DNA of 64,000 nt from Chloroflexota bacterium (GCA_009773005.1 WOUT01000001.1:1389-65388); one strand, 5' to 3'; positions 52,842 to 61,849 are shown, counted from the stretch's first letter. Program-made: numbers and translations. The notes: generated from the sequence alone by a model not told the origin.

Positions 52842-52863
52842 GAAGCTCCTGGATGGGAGCTTC
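52842..52863. terminator. Stem-loop after alaS
   Basis: 8-bp stem GAAGCTCC / GGAGCTTC with a 6-base loop, between the convergent alaS and reductase genes. The T-tract is weak on both strands, so it may serve both genes poorly. Confidence 0.6.
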
Positions 52864-52900
52864 ATTATTAGTTCAAGACGGATTATTTCGCTTATGTACT

Positions 52901-53716
52901 TTATACAAACCGTTCAACGTGAATCTGGCCTGGTTCCGTTTTGGTTTGCTCAACGAACCCTTCAGCGTTGAGCGCTTCGAGCATGGCATTCACCATCCCG
53001 GAAACACCGCATAAGAATACATGCGTATTTTCAGGGGTGGGCTTTTCACCCCACACTTCCGCAACTGCACCTGATTTCCAAATGTCCTGAACCCAGCCCG
53101 TCTTTCCAGTCCAAGGGACGGGTTCATCAGCAGGTCGATCAATGGTGGCAACATATTTGAAATTCTGGCAGAGGTACTGCATGGTCTGAAGTTCTGACCG
53201 ATACCCAAGATCCCAGGAATGATAAGCGCCGTGCAGGACCGCAAATTTGCGCTGGCTTCCGCACTGCAGTTCCGAGGTCAGCATGCTGATATATGGCGCT
53301 AAACCAGTGCCTGTTGCGACCATGACGATATTCTTGTCTTTCGGCACCTGATTAAGCGTAAAAATACCGCTGGTTTTCGGTCCGAGCCAAACTGGATCTC
53401 CTACTTTTAAGGCGAACAGTCTAGGAGTAAGAGCCCCGGTGGAAAGCAGACTAATGTAGAACTCCATATATTCACGAGTGCGCGAAGAGGAGGTGATCGA
53501 ATAAGGCCGCCGGATCAATTTTTCAGACTCGCCGGGAGTAAGTTCTTGTTCTGACCACTGACAGCGGGGGGCTGATCCCGGTAAACCAAGTACAGCAAAT
53601 TGACCCGGCGTGAAATCGGGCATTTGCCAGGCATCCGCAGCGACCCGCAGGGTCATGACGCGCGGCGATAATTCAACCCTGGAAGTCACAAATGCATTCA
53701 GTTTTAAATCTGCCAT
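52901..53716 (-). CDS. Ferredoxin/flavodoxin-NADP+ reductase
   Basis: 271 residues. FAD domain with RPYSITSS (RxYS flavin motif about 72) and the upstream FTPGQFAVLGLPG; NADP domain with VATGTGLAPYISMLTS (about 138) and VFLCGVSGMVNAMLEALNAEGF. C terminus VERFV, an aromatic in the penultimate region as in bacterial Fpr-type enzymes. It moves electrons between ferredoxin or flavodoxin and NADP(H), a role that suits a cell with ferredoxin-dependent aldehyde and amine dehydrogenases. A single gene between terminators. Confidence 0.9.
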   Translation of the reverse strand: MADLKLNAFVTSRVELSPRVMTLRVAADAWQMPDFTPGQFAVLGLPGSAPRCQWSEQELTPGESEKLIRRPYSITSSSRTREYMEFYISLLSTGALTPRLFALKVGDPVWLGPKTSGIFTLNQVPKDKNIVMVATGTGLAPYISMLTSELQCGSQRKFAVLHGAYHSWDLGYRSELQTMQYLCQNFKYVATIDRPADEPVPWTGKTGWVQDIWKSGAVAEVWGEKPTPENTHVFLCGVSGMVNAMLEALNAEGFVEQTKTEPGQIHVERFV

Positions 53717-53902
53717 AATCTCTCCTATTTTTCCAAGAAGATACGAGTAATTTTGAGAAGTTTCTTATGGACATATTATATGTTAAATGTCAAATTAATA
53801 TTAGGGATTTAATATCACTGGCGACAAAGGCACTCAATAACTGCCAGAACCCTTTGGCAAAGTCACCTGAAGGCTGAAGTGAAATTCTAAAAACAAGACT
53901 AT

Positions 53903-53938
53903 AAAAATAACTCCCGATATCAGCCGGGAGTTATTTTT
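53903..53938 (-). terminator. Rho-independent terminator of the gcv operon
   Basis: 14-bp stem 53903-53916 / 53925-53938 with core AACTCCCG / CGGGAGTT and an 8-base loop. The A/T-rich base of the stem supplies the U-run on the minus strand. It lies six bases after the gcvPB stop. Confidence 0.88.
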
Positions 53939-53943
53939 GCTTT

Positions 53944-55410
53944 TTATTGGTCAGTATCAGGTTGCCAGCAGCACAGCACCAACTCTTTGGCGGCTTTGAT
54001 CTCGTCCAAGCGACCAACTGGCGTATTGTGCGGGGCATCCTTGAGAAGTTGTGGTTCCGTGTGGGCTTCTTTAGCGATCGCCAGCAGGGCATCCGCGAAC
54101 GCATCCAGAGATTGTTTGCTTTCAGTTTCCGTGGGTTCAATCATCAAGGCTTCATGCACAATGAGCGGGAAATAGTTCGTGGGGGGATGGAATTTGTAAT
54201 CCATCAGTCGCTTGGCGATATCCAGGGCATGAACGTCAGGTACGTCTACCCAACAGCCCTCTACAACAAATTCGTGCATACAAGTTCGTTTATAAGGGAG
54301 GGTGTAGGTTTTCTCAAGTTTTGAAAGCAGGTAATTGGCATTCAGAACCGCGTATTCTGATACTTTTCTCAAGCCTTCAGGGCCGTGCATGCGGATGTAG
54401 GTATAAGCTCTGACGAGCATCCCGAATTGACCGAAGAATGATTTTACGCGCCCGATGGTCTTTGGAGGTTTTACAAACCCATAAAGTGGGGGCATTTCGT
54501 CTGTTGAATTCTCGATAATCGCCACTAATGGAGTGGGCAGGAAATCAACGAGATGAGGGGCTACCCCAACCGGACCGGAACCTGGTCCGCCGCCGCCGTG
54601 CGGGGTGGAGAAGGTCTTATGCAAGTTGAAGTGCATAATATCAAAGCCGAGGTCGCCGGGTCTGACGATACCCAACAGGGCATTCAGATTCGCGCCATCG
54701 CCATAAACCAGTCCACCAGCCTCATGCACGATTTTAATGACTTCCAGTACGTTTTCATCAAACAGTCCGAGGGTATTTGGGTTGGTAAGCATCAAACCGG
54801 CAACAGCGTCGTCGCATACTTCGCGAAGTTTCACCACATCAACGTTTCCACGGGCGTCAGAAGGAACTGGAACCACTTCATATCCGCTCATCGCGGAGGT
54901 AGCCGGGTTGGTGCCGTGGGCTGAATCGGGAATAAGGATCTTGGTTCGTTTTGTGTCATTGCGCGAGCGGTGATATGCAAGAATGATCATCACACCCACA
55001 AACTCACCTTGTGCGCCTGCGGCTGGTTCAAGGGTTACGGCGGCAAAGCCGGCGATCTCTTTGAGGTGTTCCTGAAGATCGTACATCAAAGCCAGGTTGC
55101 CTTGCACGGTTTCTTCTGGCTGCAGGGGGTGGGTCAGTGCGAACCCGGGCATACGCGCCGTTTCTTCGTTGACCTTTGGATTATATTTCATGGTACAGGA
55201 GCCCAACGGATATAGACCACCGTCGATGCAGTAATTCATTGAGGAAAGGTGGGTGAAGTGGCGGACAACATCCACTTCAGAGAGTTCAGGCATTGGCAGG
55301 TCTGGGCGTAGAAAAGCGCTTGGCAGCGCACTCAGCGGCACATCGGCTTCAGGGAATCTGACCCCAGTTCGCCCGGCGGATGATAATTCATAAATCGTGG
55401 GCTCAGACAT
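53944..55410 (-). CDS. gcvPB: Glycine dehydrogenase (decarboxylating) subunit 2 (P-protein beta half)
   Basis: 488 residues. PLP Lys in FNLHKTFSTPHGGGGPGSGPVGV (about 262-284), LSSMNYCIDGGLYPLGSCTMKYNPKVNE and HGTNPATSAMSGYEVV are the usual blocks. With GcvPA it decarboxylates glycine and loads methylamine onto lipoyl-GcvH. Overlaps gcvPA by eight bases. The order gcvH-gcvPA-gcvPB without gcvT is seen; the T protein must lie elsewhere. Confidence 0.96.
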   Translation of the reverse strand: MSEPTIYELSSAGRTGVRFPEADVPLSALPSAFLRPDLPMPELSEVDVVRHFTHLSSMNYCIDGGLYPLGSCTMKYNPKVNEETARMPGFALTHPLQPEETVQGNLALMYDLQEHLKEIAGFAAVTLEPAAGAQGEFVGVMIILAYHRSRNDTKRTKILIPDSAHGTNPATSAMSGYEVVPVPSDARGNVDVVKLREVCDDAVAGLMLTNPNTLGLFDENVLEVIKIVHEAGGLVYGDGANLNALLGIVRPGDLGFDIMHFNLHKTFSTPHGGGGPGSGPVGVAPHLVDFLPTPLVAIIENSTDEMPPLYGFVKPPKTIGRVKSFFGQFGMLVRAYTYIRMHGPEGLRKVSEYAVLNANYLLSKLEKTYTLPYKRTCMHEFVVEGCWVDVPDVHALDIAKRLMDYKFHPPTNYFPLIVHEALMIEPTETESKQSLDAFADALLAIAKEAHTEPQLLKDAPHNTPVGRLDEIKAAKELVLCCWQPDTDQ

Positions 55411-56755
55411 TGGCGGCCTCCTGAAGTACCTTGGCGAAATATTCGATCTCTTCTTTTGAGTTCATTTCAGTCACTGCCACTAGCATGTGATTTGTCAATT
55501 CCGGACAGTCTTTGCCAAGGTCATATCCGCCGAGGATACCTTGATCCAAAAGGAGTTCATTTATTTCCTGAACGGGGCGCGGGCATTTTAAAATAAATTC
55601 ATGGAAAAACGGCGTTTTGGTCTCTACACTGAATCCGGGGATCGCATTCAATAAATTGGCTGCGAAATGTGCCTTATGATAACAGAGCGATGCAACCTGT
55701 TTAAGTCCTGACTTTCCAACTAGGCTCAGATAGATGGTCGCGGCGAGCGCCAGCAGCCCCTGATTCGTGCAAATGTTAGAAGTGGCTTTGTCACGCCGGA
55801 TGTGCTGTTCACGGGCGGTGAGGGTTAAGACATAGCCTCTTCTACCTGTTGCATCTACGGTTTCGCCTATCAAACGACCTGAGATTTTACGGACAAACTC
55901 TTTTTTGGTGGCGAAGAAACCGAGATACGGTCCGCCGAACGAAAGCGGAATGCCTAGCGGTTGACCTTCACCCACGACAATGTCAGCTCCCATTTCTCCC
56001 GGCGTCTTGAGCAGTCCAAGCGCGATGGGGTTGGCAACGACAGCCAGCAAGGCGCCCTGTTCGTGGGTTTTTTGTGCAAGAGTGGTTAAGTCGAAGATCC
56101 GCCCAAAGAAATCAGGGTATTGGACGACGACAAGGGCAGTCTCTGAATCGATGGTTTCAACCAGCGAATCAGGATTTCCAGGCAGGTCGAATTTTTCTCC
56201 ATGTGTTTCGATGGTGATGTTTTCGTATCCGCACAGATAAGAGCACAAAACTTCACGATAATGCGGATGAACCGCGGATGAAAGTACGATTTTTGGTCTC
56301 TTCCCTCTAAAATTGTGGTATGCCATGACACCGGCTTCGGCAGTTGCAGTTGCGCCATCGTAGTGTGAGGCGTTGCTCACATCCATTCCAGTCAGGTTGG
56401 CTATCAGGGTTTGGAACTCAAAGATTGCCTGTAATGTGCCTTGAGAGATCTCCGGTTGATAAGGTGTATAGGCAGTGTAAAACTCACCGCGCCTTAATAA
56501 ACTGTCAACAGCAGCCGGGATATAGTGATGATAAGCCCCAGCGCCAAGAAAGCAAAGCAGGTCGTTAACGGTTTCATTGGAACTTGCGTACTCATTGAGT
56601 TCACCGACTACCTCCATCTCGGTGATCCCTGTCGGGAGGTTCAATTTGGGAAAGCGATACTTTTGAGGCACATCGGCAAATAAATCTGCAATCGATTTTA
56701 CGCCTATGGTTTTAAGCATCTCCTCCGTTTCTGACGGAGTATGTGGGATGAACAT
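55403..56755 (-). CDS. gcvPA: Glycine dehydrogenase (decarboxylating) subunit 1 (P-protein alpha half)
   Basis: 450 residues from the ATG at 56755 (MFIPHTPSETEEML, the usual start), which shares one base with the gcvH stop (TAATG) and has GGAG upstream; the frame is open seven codons further. Blocks: YASSNETVNDLLCFLGAGAYHHYIPAAVDSLLRRGEFYTAYTPYQPEISQGTLQAIFEFQT, and GEGQPLGIPLSFGGPYLGFFA. Together with GcvPB it equals a single large P-protein of other bacteria. Confidence 0.96.
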   Translation of the reverse strand: MFIPHTPSETEEMLKTIGVKSIADLFADVPQKYRFPKLNLPTGITEMEVVGELNEYASSNETVNDLLCFLGAGAYHHYIPAAVDSLLRRGEFYTAYTPYQPEISQGTLQAIFEFQTLIANLTGMDVSNASHYDGATATAEAGVMAYHNFRGKRPKIVLSSAVHPHYREVLCSYLCGYENITIETHGEKFDLPGNPDSLVETIDSETALVVVQYPDFFGRIFDLTTLAQKTHEQGALLAVVANPIALGLLKTPGEMGADIVVGEGQPLGIPLSFGGPYLGFFATKKEFVRKISGRLIGETVDATGRRGYVLTLTAREQHIRRDKATSNICTNQGLLALAATIYLSLVGKSGLKQVASLCYHKAHFAANLLNAIPGFSVETKTPFFHEFILKCPRPVQEINELLLDQGILGGYDLGKDCPELTNHMLVAVTEMNSKEEIEYFAKVLQEAANV

Positions 56756-57147
56756 TAGTGGCTCCGGGTTGAACAATAATCTAAGTAGGCTTTTGCATCC
56801 ATGAGGCTGGAGAGTTCAGATGGATCAGCGATTTCGAACTTGACCATCCATGCTTTGGTGAAAGGATCACTGTTGACCAGTTCAGGGGTGTTTGAGAGTG
56901 ATTCATTGATCTCAATAACTTTACCTGAGATTGGGATATTCACATCGGCTGCAGCCTTTACGGATTCGATTGTGGCTACGTGGGCATGTTTCTTAACCAC
57001 TTCACCAGGCGCGACGGCAATTTCAACGAAAACGACGTCTGATAATTGATCCTGTGCATAGTCGGTAACGCCAAGAGTTGCGGTCTTTCCATCTAATAAC
57101 AACCATTCATCTGAGTTTGTGTACTTGAGTTCTTCTGGTGTGTTCAT
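56755..57147 (-). CDS. gcvH: Glycine cleavage system H protein
   Basis: 130 residues from the ATG at 57147, which has GGAGG in front and starts MNTPEELKYTNSDEW; an ATG 15 codons earlier lies inside the leader terminator. Lipoyl-lysine in THAHVATIESVKAAADVNIPISG (about Lys63). GcvH shuttles the aminomethyl group from the P to the T and L proteins. First gene of the unit, directly behind a structured leader. Confidence 0.96.
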   Translation of the reverse strand: MNTPEELKYTNSDEWLLLDGKTATLGVTDYAQDQLSDVVFVEIAVAPGEVVKKHAHVATIESVKAAADVNIPISGKVIEINESLSNTPELVNSDPFTKAWMVKFEIADPSELSSLMDAKAYLDYCSTRSH

Positions 57148-57171
57148 TTGGGTCCTCCGGTGGGTTGAAAT

Positions 57172-57333
57172 AAAAAGGAACGCGTTATGCAAGATTGCGT
57201 CCTATGTCATTGATTTGACAGATTAGCCGATCGGTGGGTTTGCACCCTCGGTGATTCACCACATTTCAGAGTAATCAAAAACGGGTCCTTTAACCTGAGA
57301 GTTTCATCTTTTTCCGCATTTTTAATGAGTTGT
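57172..57333 (-). promoter_or_regulatory. Structured gcv leader, probable glycine riboswitch with terminator
   Basis: On the minus strand the leader holds GAAACTCTCAGGTTAAAGGACC (57305-57284), the 3' core block of glycine (gcvT-type) aptamers, then the hairpin GGGT-GCAA-ACCC preceded by CACCGA (57253-57236), similar to the aptamer CCGAAGG-GCAA block, and TAATCTGTCA...AGGACGC. The last AGGACGC (57203-57197) is also the 5' arm of a hairpin with GCGTTCC (57183-57177) followed by TTTTTATTT, a rho-independent terminator 25 bases before gcvH. Aptamer and terminator would thus be mutually exclusive, as in glycine-activated gcv leaders. A 5' half for the first aptamer is missing from the predicted transcript, so the fold is not standard. 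Confidence 0.55.
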
Positions 57334-57339
57334 ATGTTG

Positions 57340-57367
57340 ATTCTACGACAGGTCGAAAAAAAGTCAA
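57340..57367 (-). promoter_or_regulatory. Promoter of the gcv operon
   Basis: Minus strand: TTGACT (57362-57367), 16-base spacer, TAGAAT (57340-57345). Start predicted near 57333. Between it and the MFS gene stop (57458), I see no further structure. Confidence 0.7.
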
Positions 57368-57457
57368 GCCTATTCAAACGAATTTTTTTGAAATTATAGT
57401 TCAGAGATCTCTAGAATTATGTAGCTCGATTCCGCAAGTGGCTGAACTGTGATATTT

Positions 57458-58729
57458 CTAAACAATTGTCGTAGAAGACGCTGTTTTTTCCTTGCCAGAC
57501 AAGAAAAGAAGAAAACCCAAAAACCGCAAACTCGCCGAGACTAATAGACCTGTTGCCAGGCTAAAAGTATCAGCGATTAAGGTACCGATCAATGGAGAGG
57601 CGATTGCAGCCAGGAATTGAATACTTTGTGCAAAACCAATAAAAATTGCGCTGTAATCAGGTGGAACTTTTTTCATCAACTCATCGAAGAATACCAAGTC
57701 TAGACCTGCCTGGAATATACCAGCGGCTCCGGAAATGATTGCAATTTGCCAGGGAAAGGTTGTGAACGAAAGTAGAAATGGATACAACGATAGACCAAGA
57801 GTAGTCCAGATTACAACGGATCTGGACCCCCTCTTTTTTCCAAGCCGTGTCCAAACAAAATACCCGATCACCAGGATCGCGGTCTGTGATGTGGTAATGA
57901 TCGAGATCCACCCGTCAGAGGCATGTACAACCCTGACCAAATAAAGCGGGATCAAGGGAGCTGCCAGGGAAGTGCCCGTCATATAGATAAACCGTTTGAC
58001 TATGAATGAGATGAATGGTTTTTCTGTAAAAACCAGTTCTTTATATTCTCTAAATTGCTCTTTGAGTGGTTTGCCAACTGCCAGAGTGGGTGGAACCGCA
58101 GGAGGTAGTTTGATATGACTCGAAAAATAATAACTAATCAAACCGCCCAATGATAACCCGATGAACATGAACTGATAATTAAGCGGGAAAATCACACGAT
58201 CAAGCATTTGTCCAATCCCGATCACGACCAACGTTGTCGTGACCCCCATGGTTGACCAACGGCGGGACATCAATTCAAAACGCCGGTTTGGTCCCGCCAC
58301 TGCATTCATCACAACAGAAAACGTGATCGCGACGATAGTTTGCGGCAGTGTTGCAATCGCCCAAATGGTTAAGATCGAATTGACAAGGATTGCTTCGGGG
58401 ATAAAAAAGGAAATTATGCCAGTTATGGCATAACAACCTATAACAAAAAGACGTGCGATACTGAACCATTTAACAATATTGGTTTGCCGTTGCAGGAACC
58501 GCCCCAATGGTATTGCCAGCAATAACCCTGTCAACGCCGGCATGGAGGAAAGCAAGCCGACCTGAAATGAGGTTGCATTGAGATGAGTTAGAAATACAGG
58601 CAGGAAAGGCGAAGCAGCATTTGCCAAACCCACGCCAATCGCATCGATTTGCACATTGCGAAAGTTGGATTTTGTAACGGCTGTGATCTGTTCTACTTGC
58701 TGCGTTTCTATTTGATTATTCAATTTCAC
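57458..58729 (-). CDS. Major facilitator superfamily transporter
   Basis: 423 residues, about twelve membrane helices, GTG start at 58729. LGRFLQRQTNIVKWFSIAR after span 2 and LGKKRGSRSVVIW after span 8 are the MFS loop positions. The long central loop (KLPPAVPPTLAVGKPLKEQFREYKELVF) is like that of the transporter at 5197-6456, so the two are probably distant paralogues of one drug/sugar-type MFS group. The substrate is unknown. An extended -10 TGGTATAAT (minus strand, 58765-58757) precedes the gene. Confidence 0.8.
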   Translation of the reverse strand: MKLNNQIETQQVEQITAVTKSNFRNVQIDAIGVGLANAASPFLPVFLTHLNATSFQVGLLSSMPALTGLLLAIPLGRFLQRQTNIVKWFSIARLFVIGCYAITGIISFFIPEAILVNSILTIWAIATLPQTIVAITFSVVMNAVAGPNRRFELMSRRWSTMGVTTTLVVIGIGQMLDRVIFPLNYQFMFIGLSLGGLISYYFSSHIKLPPAVPPTLAVGKPLKEQFREYKELVFTEKPFISFIVKRFIYMTGTSLAAPLIPLYLVRVVHASDGWISIITTSQTAILVIGYFVWTRLGKKRGSRSVVIWTTLGLSLYPFLLSFTTFPWQIAIISGAAGIFQAGLDLVFFDELMKKVPPDYSAIFIGFAQSIQFLAAIASPLIGTLIADTFSLATGLLVSASLRFLGFLLFLSGKEKTASSTTIV

Positions 58730-58756
58730 TCAATAAATATTAACCACAATAATAAA

Positions 58757-58765
58757 ATTATACCA
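58757..58765 (-). promoter_or_regulatory. Extended -10 promoter of the MFS gene
   Basis: Minus strand TGGTATAAT, a TGnTATAAT extended -10, 28 bases before the GTG at 58729. No good -35 box. Confidence 0.4.
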
Positions 58766-58830
58766 ACCACTTGATTAAAATTCAGATGGCGTACCAATGA
58801 CATTCATCGAACGGTTTGATGACAACCTGT

Positions 58831-58860
58831 TTTACAACTGTTTGTGTTACCCGATATAAT
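58831..58860 (+). promoter_or_regulatory. Promoter of the aldehyde ferredoxin oxidoreductase gene
   Basis: TTTACA (58831-58836), 18-base spacer, TATAAT (58855-58860). Leader of about 37 bases to the ATG at 58904. Confidence 0.7.
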
Positions 58861-58903
58861 TAATGTATCTTGGAATTTTTGTTTACCGACTAGAGGAGAG
58901 AAA

Positions 58904-61069
58904 ATGGATCAGGTGGCAATCAGTCTGCTTAAACAAAACCATCGTTTGATTAATAAGTTCCAGTACGAGCTTCATCCGGTCGTTCATGGATACACCAATC
59001 GTACTCTCTTTATAAACCTGGATACAAACGAGATAAAAACCAAACCAGTTGACCAAAAAATGAAAGACACTTTCACAGGTGGAAAAGGTTTTTGCCTGTG
59101 GTTATTGTGGAATGCGATTGACACGAAAACACGATGGAATGATCCGGAGAACGAACTCGTTATAGCGGGTGGACCTATCGGCGGGATCACTGCTTACCCA
59201 GGCAGCGGAAAATGCACTGTTGTCACGTTATCGCCTTTAACGAAATCGATCATCGACAGTAATGGCGGAGGATATTTTGGTCCTTACCTGAAGTTCAGCG
59301 GTTTTGACGCACTGGAAGTGCAAGGAAAAGCACAAGAAGATGTGATCATCTTGATCGACGGTGATAACGGAGTCGTGACAATCGATGAAGCTCCACTTGA
59401 AGCAGTGAATACACATATCTTATGCAAGCAGCTGACAGAGATGTACGGTACGACAGATAAAGAAAAACGCGGAATCACTGTGATGTCAGCCGGTCAGGCG
59501 GCGGAACATGTGCCGATGTGCGGATTGAACATCAGTTACTGGGATGCACGCCGGCAGGAAGTGCGTATTAAGCAGGCTGCACGCGGTGGGGCCGGGACTG
59601 TGCTAAGAGACAAACACATTAAAGCCATTGTTGTGAAATATTCAGAAACTTCTGGAGACAGTAACGGCGCCGCAAATATGGAGTTGATCCGGGCAGCCGG
59701 AAAGCGGATTAACAAAGAAATTTCTGACTTTGACGCTTCACAGAATGACATGCGGCATTTTGGCACGCCTTATCTGGTCGAAATTATGAATAAGTTCGAC
59801 ATTTTACCCGTCCAGAACTTCCGGTATGGTTCAGACCTGCAAGCCAGCAAGATCAACGGAGAAGTATGGAAAGCGATGTTTGATTTCCGCGGTCCAGATG
59901 GCTGCTGGTACGGTTGTTCTCTTCAATGCGCTCATGCCGTCCCACATTATCATATACAATCCGGCCCTTACAAGGGTGAAGTGGTCATGGTAGACGGCCC
60001 GGAATACGAATCCTTGGGAGCTTTGGGATCGAATCTGGGAATCTTTGACCCACCCGCCATGCTCGAACTCTGTTTCTATTGTGATACTTATGGGATTGAC
60101 ACAATCTCAGCGGGCAATTCAATGGCATTTGCCTATGAATGTTTTGAAAAAGGGATTTTGGACATTCAAAAAACCGGCGGGCTCGAATTAACCTGGGGCA
60201 ATGCAGCATCCGCTTATGAACTGCTTCACCAGATGGCTCGTGGAGAAGGATTCGGCGTGGTGGTTGGACAAGGCGTCCGCGCTATGAAAGCAATCTTTGC
60301 AGAAAAATATGGCGCTGACCCCGCTTTCTTGCAAGATATCGGGATGGAGATCAAAGGGATGGAAATCTCCGAATATATTTCGCGGGAATCGTTGGCTCAA
60401 CAGGGCGGATATGCCATGGCGTCCAAAGGTCCGCAGCACGATGAAGCCTGGTTGATCTTCATGGACATGGTGTATAAACAGCTTCCAACCTTCGAAGCGA
60501 AAGCGGAAGCATTGCATTATTTCCCGGTCTGGCGTACATGGTTCAGTCTGCATGGACTGTGCAAGCTGCCCTGGAATGACATAATTCCAGAATCCAATAA
60601 AACTGCCAAAGAGCCTGCAAAAGTACCAGAACACGTGGAGAATTATTGCTGGCTATATGAAGGTATGTCTGGCAAGAAAACCTGTCCTGAAGATTTAATG
60701 CTTCAGTCTGAGAAGGTATATAACTTCCAGCGTGTGTTCAATTTACGCGTTGGGTATGGCACTCGTAAGCATGATTACCCGCCGTATCGACTGATCGGGC
60801 CTGCGACTAAAGAAGAATACGAGAATCGGGCTGAACGATATGATGGACAGTTGAAAAAGATCATCGGCGTGGATCCCGAGAGCCTGTCAACAAATGAGAA
60901 GATCAAGCTGGTAAGACAGCACCGCGAAAGCCAGTATGACCAACTGATGGATGCAGTTTACAAGAGACGCGGTTGGACGATGAATGGTGTACCCACAAAA
61001 GAGACGCTCCTGAGATTGGGGATCGATTTCCCTGATGCTATTGAACTTGTTACTGCGAATGGTGGTTAA
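58904..61069 (+). CDS. Aldehyde ferredoxin oxidoreductase family (tungsten/molybdopterin) enzyme
   Basis: 721 residues from the ATG at 58904 (AGGAG before it). The AOR_N domain binds bis-pyranopterin tungsten: TGGKGFCLWLLW, GGPIGGITAYPGSGKCTVVTLSPLTKSIIDSNGGGYFGPYLKFSGFDALEVQGKA. Cluster cysteines C334-x3-C338-x3-C342 (CWYGCSLQC), one residue wider than the C-x2-C-x3-C of archaeal AOR, and a fourth Cys probably in GKKTCPEDL (about 605). About 100 residues longer than Pyrococcus AOR, mostly at the C terminus (a basic tail ending in KRRGWTMNGVPTKETLLRLGIDFPDAIELV). It oxidises an aldehyde to an acid and reduces ferredoxin; the substrate is open. Stand-alone gene. Confidence 0.9.
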   Translation: MDQVAISLLKQNHRLINKFQYELHPVVHGYTNRTLFINLDTNEIKTKPVDQKMKDTFTGGKGFCLWLLWNAIDTKTRWNDPENELVIAGGPIGGITAYPGSGKCTVVTLSPLTKSIIDSNGGGYFGPYLKFSGFDALEVQGKAQEDVIILIDGDNGVVTIDEAPLEAVNTHILCKQLTEMYGTTDKEKRGITVMSAGQAAEHVPMCGLNISYWDARRQEVRIKQAARGGAGTVLRDKHIKAIVVKYSETSGDSNGAANMELIRAAGKRINKEISDFDASQNDMRHFGTPYLVEIMNKFDILPVQNFRYGSDLQASKINGEVWKAMFDFRGPDGCWYGCSLQCAHAVPHYHIQSGPYKGEVVMVDGPEYESLGALGSNLGIFDPPAMLELCFYCDTYGIDTISAGNSMAFAYECFEKGILDIQKTGGLELTWGNAASAYELLHQMARGEGFGVVVGQGVRAMKAIFAEKYGADPAFLQDIGMEIKGMEISEYISRESLAQQGGYAMASKGPQHDEAWLIFMDMVYKQLPTFEAKAEALHYFPVWRTWFSLHGLCKLPWNDIIPESNKTAKEPAKVPEHVENYCWLYEGMSGKKTCPEDLMLQSEKVYNFQRVFNLRVGYGTRKHDYPPYRLIGPATKEEYENRAERYDGQLKKIIGVDPESLSTNEKIKLVRQHRESQYDQLMDAVYKRRGWTMNGVPTKETLLRLGIDFPDAIELVTANGG

Positions 61070-61075
61070 ATAATG

Positions 61076-61106
61076 AACTCCGGTAATCATTTGCCGGAGT
61101 TTTTTG
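61076..61106 (+). terminator. Rho-independent terminator of the AOR gene
   Basis: Stem AACTCCGG / CCGGAGTT (61076-61083 and 61094-61101), then T-run to 61106. It overlaps the last codons of the convergent gene at 61087. Confidence 0.88.
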
Positions 61107-61740
61107 TGATGATCACCTCAGTGACAAGAGTGGTGTTGCAGCCGGAATCCTGCCAATAGCCAATATAGTTACCGTTTGAATCCCAGCCTTCGATGCGGTA
61201 AATATCCCAACCTTTGATCGTTATGGTATCGCCGTTATGGATATCTTTAAGTTTTTGATTGATCTCCTCATTCATAGGAACTGTGTGCAAGAGGTTTATC
61301 GAGCCTTCAGGATTTGCTGAGGACAATGATTTCCAAAGAAAGCGGTGGTTTGAAACGCTTGTGGTTACCAAATTCGGGTCGGCAAAATCACCACTGGTGA
61401 CCAAAATATCACGAGTTAAAATTGAAAATGTCGATAATTCGATTGGCGAGGTATGCCGCACTATGCCTGAAAAATTGGTGTCGTGACTTTGTTCATAAGA
61501 CAGTCTCCAGGATTGGCCATTTTCAAGTTGGATGTCATGAAACCCGTTGGTCACAATCATTTCGTCAAAACTATAAATCCTGCCAGGGAACAAAGTCCGC
61601 AGGATTTGCTCATTGTTCATGAAAATGATAACGATCAATAAAACCAAAGCCAACAAAACCAACAAAAACAAAAGAACTTTTTCAATCCTGTTGATTCCTG
61701 CATTCACCTCGTTGTCGTTTTGTTCATTTTTTGGCTGCAT
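61087..61740 (-). CDS. Membrane-anchored hypothetical protein
   Basis: 217 residues. A short polar N terminus, one hydrophobic helix (about 22-45, LLFLLVLLALVLLIVIIFM), then an external domain of about 165 residues rich in beta-like sequence (WRLSYEQSHDTNFSGIVRHTSPIELSTFSILTRDILV, DIHNGDTITIKGWDIYRIEGWDSNGNYIGYWQDSGC). The external segment has only one Cys. I do not recognise the family. The terminal GWDSNGNYIGYW motif might be a ligand-binding beta hairpin. It is divergent from glmS and convergent with AOR, whose terminator overlaps its end. Confidence 0.72.
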   Translation of the reverse strand: MQPKNEQNDNEVNAGINRIEKVLLFLLVLLALVLLIVIIFMNNEQILRTLFPGRIYSFDEMIVTNGFHDIQLENGQSWRLSYEQSHDTNFSGIVRHTSPIELSTFSILTRDILVTSGDFADPNLVTTSVSNHRFLWKSLSSANPEGSINLLHTVPMNEEINQKLKDIHNGDTITIKGWDIYRIEGWDSNGNYIGYWQDSGCNTTLVTEVIITKNSGK

Positions 61741-61780
61741 TTATTATTTCCCAGTGTAACGACCAACTAATTAATTCGTG

Positions 61781-61786
61781 TATAAT
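61781..61786 (+). promoter_or_regulatory. -10 box of the glmS transcript
   Basis: TATAAT with no clear -35 at the right distance. It lies 65 bases before the ribozyme cleavage site. Confidence 0.45.
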
Positions 61787-61849
61787 TCCTTTTATTCTTC
61801 AAAAGGAGGTATGTATAAGTTTATCGCAACTTGAACTATTGGAAAGATA

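Noticed and set aside
57231-57310. TPP riboswitch on the plus strand (CCTGAGAG)
   Set aside because: No other TPP core elements, and the strand is wrong for gcvH; the same bases read better as a glycine-type core on the minus strand.
61811-61834. Seven-codon leader peptide (MYKFIAT) after AAAGGAGGT
   Set aside because: The SD is directly against the ATG with no spacer, so efficient initiation is unlikely; the ribozyme explains the leader.
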